The notes under the pieces were generated by a model, which was not told the origin of the DNA, did no database searches, and was given only the letters and a program-made list of their open reading frames with translations. The position numbers and the translations under genes were made by a program. Shown piece after piece: positions 56,464 to 64,000 of a stretch of DNA of 64,000 nt (position 1 is its first letter; every line of letters begins with the position of its first letter). This DNA comes from Bombyx mori (lineage: Eukaryota > Arthropoda > Insecta > Lepidoptera > Bombycidae), in assembly GCF_030269925.1 (NCBI RefSeq), contig NC_085109.1, forward strand, positions 5,704,001 to 5,768,000. Direction: 5' to 3'.

Positions 56464-57440
56464 TCATGATTCTATTAAAAATTATAATTATAAAAATAAA
56501 ACAGTTTTATTTTTAAAATAATTAAAAAGAGTGCAGTTTCTGTAGCTTTGAAATCGATTTATGACAAACGATTTTATAGTTTCCTATAATATTATTATCT
56601 ACTATATCTACTACTACTTATTATCTAATTCACCTATCCATCTAGAACAGTAAGTACAATTTAGCCATTATTTCGAGAAAAAAACAATTTTAAATTGTAA
56701 GTAATTATTATTAATCAACCTGTCTTTTATGATTATGTTCCAGCGCTTTTGAAAAAAGTAGACGATATAAGGCTTGTTAAGGACGAACTTACTTTATTAT
56801 ATTTACGATAGAAAATAACTATAGCATCATTGAGGGAATGTAGATAGTTAGCTTAGTTTAGTGACTAAGCAAACAAGCGTAAGTCTGATTGATGTAACTT
56901 GCATTTCATCGCACCATTCCCAAACAGTAATCACATCTATTTCCTGAGACAAAATCTGAAAAAGTCTGAACGGAAAGCGTTAAGGTTAGAGAGAGAAAGA
57001 GAGAGGGAGAAAAAGAGAGAGAAAGAGAAAGCTTAACATGCAAGTTTCATTTTCTTTGCAGATCGACATCACTCAAAAGCTTAATATAGTCTCATATTTG
57101 TTCGATTACAATGACAACCGTTCAAGGTTAAATAAGTAGTCAAAACAAGTATTAATTGTATTTATTTATCTTTTTACACAATAATGTTATCGTCCATTAT
57201 CTAAGGCGATTCCTTGATTGGAGATTACTAAATGATTCCGGGTTTTATTTAAATTTCTGTCTTGTATTAATTATGAACGGTAGCTAGATAATATTTTTAG
57301 TAAACTATGTATATAGGGATGGGTAGCATACATCGTTCCTAAAGTCATCAAAGAAATTGCTTTATTGTTTTTATAGATTCAATGAGAGGTGAAATATATT
57401 TATATTACCGTAGAAAATAGTCAGCTAAAATGTTATTACA
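56464..57440. other. Gene-free span between Jockey element and SDR gene
   Basis: AT-rich with a GA simple repeat; nothing else seen. Confidence 0.45.
56990..57032. repeat. (GA)n-rich simple repeat
   Basis: An imperfect run of GAGAGA and GAAAGA words, purine-only on the plus strand. Confidence 0.85.
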
Positions 57441-57485
57441 TTTATTAAATTATACTAAAGCTATCTGAATTTAAAGATAGGAACA

Positions 57486-57491
57486 TTTATT
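57486..57491 (-). terminator. Polyadenylation signal of the SDR gene
   Basis: AATAAA on the minus strand about 112 nt after the SDR stop codon; a second AATAAA lies further on near 57440. Confidence 0.4.
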
Positions 57492-57602
57492 AAACCTAAA
57501 ATATAATACAGTATATTATTTGCATAAACCTGTAGAACAATAAATTCTTAAAATAATACATGTAATTGTAGTTGAATCATGAAAAAAGAATCATATAACT
57601 GC

Positions 57603-58385
57603 TTATTCTGCAGGCATCAAACCTTTCAAAAGGGCTCCATTATCAGAAACATATATCGATCCCGTAATACTTCTAGCTTTGTCACTTGCTAAAAACAAAA
57701 CAATATCAGCAATTTCCTCGGGTTCAGCAATTCTGTCAAGAGCCGTTCCTTTCTTCATGATATTCCAAATCTTTTCTTGGTACGATTCTGATACTCCCAT
57801 ATTAGATATTATATCTGTTTTAACAGGTCCAGGGTTCACGGAATTGACTCGTACTCCTTTTCCTGCTAATTCCAGTGCTATGCATCTAGTAAAGTGATCC
57901 AAGCCGGCTTTTGATGCTCCGTAAATAAAATTATTTGGTGATAGCACACCCAAGCTTGCTATACTAGAAATGTTAATGATATTACCTTTAGTTTTCACAA
58001 GATGGGGCGCAGCTAAGTTTGTTATACACACGGCGGATCGGAGGTTCGTAGATATAACCTTATCGAATATTTCCAAAGCATTCTCAGCTAGGATGCTTGC
58101 AGATGCCCCAATACCAGCATTGTTCACTAAGACATCAATTTTTCCGAAACGCTTAATGGTTTCATCTACAATTCTCTTGATGTCCTCGTCCTTGTTCATA
58201 TCAGCTGTGACACTCAAGGTCTGGTTTCCATGTTTCTCGCATTGCTCGAAAACTGTTTTAAGTTTCACTTCATTTCTACCAACAATAACCACTTTAGCTC
58301 CTTCAGCTGCGAACTGTATAGCAATCGATGCTCCTATCCCAGAACTAGATCCTGTCACAACAACCACTTTTTCTTTGAAACTCAT
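57603..58385 (-). CDS. Classical short-chain dehydrogenase/reductase (SDR), 260 aa
   Basis: A single uninterrupted reading frame of 260 residues, the normal length of a classical SDR. The Rossmann cofactor motif TGSSSGIG is at residues 11-18, NNAG at 88-91, the catalytic Asn at 114, Ser around 140-141, and the YGASK motif with Tyr155 and Lys159. NPG at 184-186 completes the fold. Arg37 after the second strand suggests a preference for NADP(H). It most resembles the cytosolic FabG-like 3-oxoacyl reductase/alcohol dehydrogenase group that is expanded in Lepidoptera; the substrate cannot be told. No membrane segment or signal peptide is seen. The gene is intronless, which fits either an expanded SDR subfamily or an old retrocopy, but all catalytic residues are intact. 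A TATA+Inr promoter lies upstream and a polyadenylation signal downstream. Neighbours are transposons. Confidence 0.92.
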   Translation of the reverse strand: MSFKEKVVVVTGSSSGIGASIAIQFAAEGAKVVIVGRNEVKLKTVFEQCEKHGNQTLSVTADMNKDEDIKRIVDETIKRFGKIDVLVNNAGIGASASILAENALEIFDKVISTNLRSAVCITNLAAPHLVKTKGNIINISSIASLGVLSPNNFIYGASKAGLDHFTRCIALELAGKGVRVNSVNPGPVKTDIISNMGVSESYQEKIWNIMKKGTALDRIAEPEEIADIVLFLASDKARSITGSIYVSDNGALLKGLMPAE

Positions 58386-58420
58386 GTCTAAATTTGATGT
58401 TCACCTCTTCAAATTCGAAC

Positions 58421-58456
58421 ACTGAATACAAATTTCAACCATGTAGGTAACTTATA
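58421..58456 (-). promoter_or_regulatory. TATA + initiator promoter of the SDR gene
   Basis: On the minus strand TCAGT (plus 58421-58425) gives a start at about 58423, 38 nt before the ATG. TATAAG (plus 58451-58456) begins at -33, within the usual TATA window. No ATG lies between. This arrangement is typical of regulated insect promoters; use is inferred. Confidence 0.55.
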
Positions 58457-59340
58457 CTGAGTTGTGCGATTAGATAATGTTATCCAATTTAGTTACGCTA
58501 GAACTATAGGTACAGTGGGCAAAAAAACAATAAAATAATTTAAATTTGATTTATCATTCAGATAAGTAGTATAAATCGCGATTTTGATATTTTAAAACAT
58601 TTATTATTATTATTCTGGTGTATTCTCGCTACGTGATGCAAATATGCGATAGTTTTAATCCTGGTGCTAGTAGTAGGTGATATACTTGGTGTTCAGATCC
58701 GAATTTATTTGATGTAGAGCGTTCGCTGAGAGATTCCAGCACTGGCTTCTGACTGAATTTGTGTTACAGGCCAGTGACGCACAAACAAAGGAAAAATCGT
58801 ATATAAATAGGCAGTCTTACTTATAAAAGTTTATAAATATCGGATGGATAATTATTAGAGATTTATTAATTACATAAAACTCTAAATGTACATTCATCGA
58901 TATTCAATCTGAAAAAAATATTGAGTAATTTTTGAGATAATGAATACATTTAATTTTGTGATAACACCCTATTTATTATTTACTTTTTGTTTTAACGTTG
59001 CACGTTCTTCGTGACTACGGAAAACTTTAATTACATTGAATAGTCGTCAGCATGATAACATCACATTTTTGTTTACAAGTATCTCGGATAGACTTTGATT
59101 CCATTAAGTGGTAGCTTTGTTATTACTTGTTGTTATGTAACCATGAATAAAAATAATATGACTTAAGGGTGACGTAATCGAAACAGATTTAAGTAATGTA
59201 CAATAGGAAGCGTTTCTGAAATTCTTTGGTCAATTGATACAAATTACACACAAGAAATTTAAGCACAAGTACCATTCCATATCCATACCAATAGAACAAC
59301 AAAAGATAGATTGTTAAGGTCTAATTTCGAATGATGGAGC
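58457..59340. other. Upstream flank of the SDR gene
   Basis: AT-rich. No repeat or second gene recognised; it may hold SDR regulatory DNA. Confidence 0.4.
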
Positions 59341-59740
59341 GTTTTTTTTTATTGTCCTTGCAAGCAGACGAGTATACGGCCAACCTGATGACGAGTACTC
59401 ACTGTCAGGCGTCACTCATGGACGTCAGAGGTACAACCAAGCTGCTGCTTACCGCTGGGTACTTTCTGCAAGCCTCGTTTGAAGAAAGACATGTCATAAC
59501 GATCAGGAAACACCGGTGAGAGGGAATTCATACAGGAAGGTATAAGATAAAAAATTATTCTCGAATCATACTACGGATCAACGCAGTCATTCTAGGTAGT
59601 ATGCATTTTACTCCGGTGCGGTAATAAAAACAAGATGACAGTATCATCTCGAACAATTCCTCAGAGCATTCGCCATGGAACATACGGTACAAAGCAGAGA
59701 GAGAACCGAAATTAATCGTAGACCCAGAGGCTCCTAACCA
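59341..59740 (-). mobile_element. LINE (HGRR family) fragment, degenerate
   Basis: A T run at the left, TTGTCCTTGCAAGCAGACGA, then the reverse of the coding end back to the EELFEMI...SRRF region near 59650-59740. Confidence 0.7.
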
Positions 59741-60565
59741 AATATTTAAGTTTCTAGTACTGACAGTATAGTAAATTGAGTCGCTACGATGAATCTACGA
59801 GAAGGATGCTGCTGTAAGTAATTTTAGGAGTACGCGATGAAAATTCCTTAATTTTTACAATACGATATCCACTATCGTATAAGCCGATTACAAAGATGAT
59901 TATTTTTACAAAATCGATAATTTATCTATAGTTTTATTTTGGCTTAGAGTCGCATTTATGCAGACCGACGGCACGACATTAAGAATGGATTTTTATGCGT
60001 TTGATCTCGTTAAAAATTTCGTTAATTTCTCGTTTAACGGAACTATTTCCTTAATGACTTTTCATTAACGTAGGAAACTTTGGATTATGTTCGTCACCGC
60101 CAAAAGTGTTTTCACTTAAAAAACTTGGCGGCAAGAAGTGTTTTCAGTCTAAAAGCTTTTAATTAAAGTTGGAAAATCCTGAAAAATTTAATGTGGGCGA
60201 ACAATTAAAAAATTTCCTCGGCGCGTATTTAGCTCGTGTCTGGAGTTTTAGTTTTCAATTAGTACGATATTATGAAAGGCTTCTGAAGGTTTGAAATTGG
60301 AAGGTAGCAAATACAAATATTTAATGTAATTTAAGGTAATTCTAGTCTCAAAAGGTATCACCTAGAGCTTAAGTAATAAGGTCATGTCTATTTAATTTAT
60401 GCCTTCCCATTGAGCATTGCAACAATTCTAGCCACATGACTATTTCGTTACACTATTTTAAAAAGCTTCAGTTAACAATTTTAGAATATCGAACACTCAT
60501 AAATCACCTTGGAATTTTGAAAACGATACTATTGTCCACAACGTCTTTTAAGAAAAAAAAACAAA

Positions 60566-61349
60566 ATGTGTGCAATTCACACGTGGTAGAAGTGAAACCT
60601 TCCAAAATTAAAATACAATTTTTTTTTTTTTTTTTTTATTGCTTAGATGGGTGGACGAGCGCACAGCCCACCTGATGTTAAGTGGTTACTGGAGCCCATA
60701 GACATCTACAACGTAGACGCGCCACCCACCTTGAGATACAAGTTCTAAAGTCTCAGTATAGTTACAACGGCTACCCCACCCTTCAAACCGAAACGCATTA
60801 CTGCTTCACGGCAGAAATAAGCAGGGCGGTGGTACCTATCCGCGCGGACTCACAAGAGGTCCTACCACCAGTAATTACGCAAATTATAATTTTGCGGGTT
60901 TGATTTTTATTACACGATGTTATTCCTTCACCGTGGAAGTCAATCGTGAACATTTGTTGAGTACATATTTCATTAGAAAAATTGGTACCCGCCTGCGGGA
61001 TTCGAACACCGGTGCATCGCTTCAACACGAATGCACCGGACGTCTTATCCTTTAGGCCACGACGACTTCTAATTATCCTAAACGTCTTAAAATTTTGTCA
61101 TTAGTAAATAATTGTAAGGTAGCGCCCTCTGTGAATTGATATTTTAATTTCACGTATAATCCTAAATTAAAATTCACTACGAGAGCTTTCATACACACGT
61201 TAGTATTAAAAAATCTCACAGATGGCGCTGTATTAAATAGTATGTATATTTCTGTCTCATTCTTTTGTATTTGTGTCTCTTACCTGTCGTTTTTTCCGTT
61301 GCATCCGGTTTGAAATCACAACGATTCTAAAGAAGTTTTCACTACAAAA
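60566..61349 (+). repeat. Dispersed repeat C, copy split by Bm1
   Basis: Parts 60566-60618 and 61070-61349 match 6744-7080. The full-length Bm1 lies between. Confidence 0.85.
60619..61069 (-). mobile_element. Bm1 SINE, full length, nested in a repeat
   Basis: Complete Bm1 in reverse: a T20 tail at the left, body, and tRNA-like head ending GGCCACGACGACTTCT at the right. It interrupts a dispersed repeat (60566-61349) whose uninterrupted copy is at 6744-7080. Confidence 0.93.
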
Positions 61350-62199
61350 ACTAGCATCGTCGCCTCCTAAAGTTCAAACGTTGTTTGCGTCTTTACTTAT
61401 ACAAATTCCTGAAAATTAAATAGCTCTGTAGTTCATCAAAACATTACACACCAAACCGTTATACGAAAACTTAACTATCTCGCATGCAGAATCAAATCGC
61501 TAACCAATTCAGTTAGGGGCGCGGCGCGGAAAATACGATTCGTACTCAATTTCTGGTTATTTTTTCCGTTTTCGTTTGTAAGTGATTTTCGCTTTAGGAA
61601 TATTGATTTAACAACAGTGAATTCAGCACGTGAGCATCGAATAATGAAACGTGCTCCGTATTAATTAAACAAGTGATCTACGATGCGAAATAGTGATTTT
61701 TGAGGAAGTCCTTAATATTTAATGACAAACATAAAACGTATGAAAAGTTTTGTATAATATAATTTACCAACTTATCGTAAGTAGAGCATAAAAAAATATG
61801 ATAAGTACATACCACTAGATGTAAGCTAGGATAGACGAGCTCACGGCTTGCCTGGTGTTAAGTGGAAACCGGAGTCAAACACCCAGCACGAGGTCGTAAT
61901 CTAAAGAGTATTGCCATTGTCAAACTCAAGCTAATGAAACTGAGTTAAAAAGTAAAATTCAATTTATCGTAATGTGTTGTTTATCTCAAGCAACAGCACT
62001 GGAATTAAATTTTATTGTAAACTCCTTTTCTTTACTTAAACCACATATTCTACGATACAGTTTAAAATTCTTCAGAACTCATACCTCAAAATGAATTGTA
62101 AATGAGCTAGACTGTAACGCAGCGAGTGAGTTTGCTTTTTACGTTTTACCCTGCATGAGTAAAAAGCATTTACATAATAATGGGTTTTGAATAATGCAT
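61350..62199. other. Gene-free span
   Basis: Contains a small GC-rich word (GGGGCGCGGCGCGG, 61516) and a Bm1 remnant; no gene recognised. Confidence 0.4.
61830..61885 (-). mobile_element. Small Bm1 3' remnant
   Basis: GACGAGCTCACGGCTTGCCT and GGTGTTAAGTGGAAACCGG match the Bm1 3' end in reverse. Confidence 0.5.
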
Positions 62200-62597
62200 G
62201 GAGACTTTGAAGACTAACAGGCTGTGTGAGGTGTGCTCTGACGAATTATTTGAGATGATACCATCATCTCGTTTTTACCATCGCACCGCCCGCCACCGGA
62301 GTAAAGTTCATCCATGGAACCTACTCCATGGAACTACCTGGAACCACTGCGGTCATCCACAGTGCGTTTCCAGAGATCTTTTTTGTTACGTACCATCCGG
62401 CTTTGGAATGAGCTCCCCTCCACGGTGTTTCCCGAGCGCTATGACATATCCATCTTTAAACGAGGCTTGTAGAGAGTACTTAACGGTAGGCAGCAGCTTG
62501 GCTCTGCTCCTGGCATTGCTGAAGTCCATGGGCGACGGTAACAACTCACCATCAGGTGGGCCGTATGATCGTCTGCTTACAAGAGCAAAAAAAAAGG
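62200..62597 (+). mobile_element. LINE (HGRR family) 3' end, about 400 bp
   Basis: Codons for SDELFEMIPSSRFYHRTARH at 62235-62297, then the FQRSFL / FGMSSPP region in another frame, the HGRR end and an A9 tail. A small internal duplication of CCATGGAACCTAC-like words lies at 62313-62342. Confidence 0.8.
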
Positions 62598-62734
62598 TGT
62601 TAGTGCATTCCGAAGCATCCCGTTACTATGATTAGAGGACTAAACATTCGAAAACTGTTAATTCGATAATTCGATATAATCTCGTGGTAGACAACACTGT
62701 GAGGAACCCTAATTCAGTCTATTCATGCCGCGGA

Positions 62735-62870
62735 GCATTCATGAAGGCATGATTTCCGTTTTGAAGGGTCTGGGACAGACGTCAATAAAACAATTGAGTC
62801 TTCGACTTCAAGTCTCGAGGTGAGTGGCAGTAATTAAGTTATGCTGTCTGGGCTGTGGGTTACAGTACTT
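62735..62870 (+). mobile_element. Degenerate Bm1
   Basis: TTCCGTTTTGAAGGGTCTGG, AAGTCTCGAGGTGAGTGGC and CTGTCTGGGCTGTGGG follow the Bm1 order. Confidence 0.45.
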
Positions 62871-62958
62871 ATAAACAACAAGTCTAGAGCAGTGGTCGGT
62901 AACCATGTCAATCAAAAGAGCAAAATATAGAAAACACAGCAGAAATGTATTATAAAAC

Positions 62959-63076
62959 TAGCTGACCCGGCAGACTTCGTAGTGCCTCAATCGACAAATA
63001 AAAGACCTAAACTTTTGTATTAAATTAACTTAAAACTAACAAAAGGAATCCGTCCGACGGGGGACACATCAAAGGT
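62959..63076 (-). mobile_element. Helitron 3' end, cut by a Jockey insertion
   Basis: CTAGCTGACCCGGCAGACTT through AACAAAAGGAATCCGTCCGA is the reverse of the last 118 bases of the Helitron at 17652-17941. The Jockey element starts exactly where the Helitron stops. Confidence 0.82.
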
Positions 63077-63189
63077 CATTCCGATAGAGGCACCCGTCAC
63101 GTGCGGACGTGCTCATCGTCCACTCGATCGCCCGGTCTTTGTTCGCCCGGCTTTTGTTAGCCCGGCCATTGTTCGCGCGGCCTGTGTTT

Positions 63190-63339
63190 GTGGTACATCT
63201 GCCGACTAAGTGCTCTTTCTGGAAGTTTTTATTTGTTTTGTTTCCTTTTGTTGTTTCTGTGTTCGTGGTACATCTGCCGACAAAGTGGTTTCCTGCAAGT
63301 ATTTATTTGTTTTGTTTCTTTTCGTAATTTCTGTTTTGT
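63190..63339 (+). repeat. 75-bp tandem duplication in Jockey 5' UTR
   Basis: The word GTGGTACATCTGCCGAC occurs at 63190 and again at 63265, each followed by a T-rich stretch with TTTTGTTTC. The element at 51415 has one copy (from about 51531). Confidence 0.75.
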
Positions 63340-63482
63340 TGTGCTTTTTCTTTGTCCTGTAGTAATCGCGTCGCATTGCCACCTGTGTTCAATAGAACCG
63401 CTCAGGTCCGAGAAGTTGGGGCCTCGCCGCAAGGCGAGTGTTTTCAAGACCCGGGGCCGCCCCACCTGGGTACTCAGCGATC

Positions 63483-64000
63483 ATGGACGCTGTATTCGCG
63501 GAATTCCTCCGACTTCGCCACCCACAGCTCGCCTCGGAGTTTTTGGCCTTCAAGGCCAATCACACTGCGAGCCCTCTCGAGGACTCCGCCGCGCTCGCTG
63601 CTCCTGCGTCGCCTGTACCTGCGTGCAGAGCTTCTGCATTGAGCACCGCAGCCTCTGTCGTGCCTGCCGCTCCCGTGTCGCCTATACTGGCGAGAAAAGC
63701 TGCTGCGTCGTCCGCCGTGACCATCGTTTCAGCTGAGCGATCATCCGCGGCCTCCGTCGCGCCCTCTAAAACACCTACACTTGCTCGTAGGTCGCCTGCA
63801 CCCGCCTCCTCGTGCTCCGACTCTGACTCGGACATGGAGGTCGACCTCGCCCCCGCCTCATCGACGGATGGATTCACCCTGGTACAGAAGGGTAAGAAGC
63901 GTGCCGCGGAGTCTCGAGCTCCCGCGGCCGCTAAAATTAGCAAAGCCGTGAACGCGTCGCGCCCCCGCCCTCAGACTCCCGTTGCGCCCCCAGCCCGTGC
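63483..64000 (+). CDS. Jockey-type ORF1, partial (N-terminal 172 aa)
   Basis: ATG at 63483 starts MDAVFAEFLRLRHPQL and runs open for 172 codons to the window edge. It shows the same Ala/Pro/Ser-rich start, the Ser-Asp acidic run and MEVDLAPASSTDGFTLVQKG as the copy at 51749. Relative to that copy it has a duplicated or extended Ala-Ser-Pro stretch and a shorter acidic segment. The zinc knuckles would lie beyond the window. Confidence 0.85.
   Translation, partial: MDAVFAEFLRLRHPQLASEFLAFKANHTASPLEDSAALAAPASPVPACRASALSTAASVVPAAPVSPILARKAAASSAVTIVSAERSSAASVAPSKTPTLARRSPAPASSCSDSDSDMEVDLAPASSTDGFTLVQKGKKRAAESRAPAAAKISKAVNASRPRPQTPVAPPAR

Larger units (their letters stand above)
63077..64000 (+). 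mobile_element. Second Jockey element, 5' part, cut by window end
   Basis: It starts with CATTCCGATAGAGGCACCC at 63077, aligned with the start at 51415. The 5' UTR contains a 75-bp tandem duplication absent from the other copy. It is inserted into a Helitron (62959-63076). ORF1 starts at 63483 and is open to the window end. Confidence 0.88.

Overview
The window is animal nuclear DNA, almost certainly from the silkworm Bombyx mori or a very close relative. It is AT-rich, with small genes split by long introns and GT-AG splice sites. It holds about twenty copies of a tRNA-headed SINE that I recognise as the Bombyx Bm1 family, a mariner-like element of the DD37D (maT) type, several families of non-LTR retrotransposons and short Helitrons. 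No bacterial features, rRNA, free-standing tRNA genes or CRISPR arrays were seen.

Host genes. The left part (1-27 kb) is a cluster of three related Ly6/uPAR-type (three-finger) genes: 916-18189 (+), 21933-22880 (-) and 25375-26360 (+). Each has three coding exons with phase-1 introns at equivalent places, and encodes 148-149 residues with a signal peptide, ten cysteines ending in a Cys-Asn pair, and a hydrophobic tail typical of GPI anchoring. They look like an old local duplication of GPI-anchored surface proteins. The first has a 13.8-kb first intron full of repeats and a readable TATA-less Inr+DPE promoter. The right part holds one intronless classical short-chain dehydrogenase/reductase gene (57603-58385, -) with a TATA+Inr promoter. 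No other convincing host gene was found between 28 and 57 kb.

Mobile DNA. At 32.57-35.03 kb lies a dead mariner (maT) copy with intact terminal inverted repeats and a TA duplication. Its transposase is broken by a frameshift, an insertion of about 1.1 kb and loss of the third catalytic Asp. At 49.3-56.5 kb lies a nest of Jockey-type LINEs: an old minus-strand copy, a young 5'-truncated minus-strand copy inside it, and next to them an almost complete 5-kb plus-strand element. That element has ORF1 with zinc knuckles and ORF2 with endonuclease and reverse transcriptase, broken only by one extra C in a C8 run. Another Jockey copy starts at 63077 and runs off the window. Many 3' ends of a second LINE family (CR1/Jockey superfamily, C-terminus ending HGRR), one RTE 3' end, Helitrons and several MITE-like elements make up most of the rest.

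The most unusual items are: a 62-bp minimal inverted-repeat element with a perfect 8-bp target duplication inside a LINE tail (48691-48752); a 234-bp MITE with 36-bp TIRs (28461-28694); a repeat copy whose Bm1 insertion can be dated against an empty copy 54 kb away; an inverted repeat pair bracketing the Ly6 cluster; and a head-to-head pair of 1.8-kb LINE segments.
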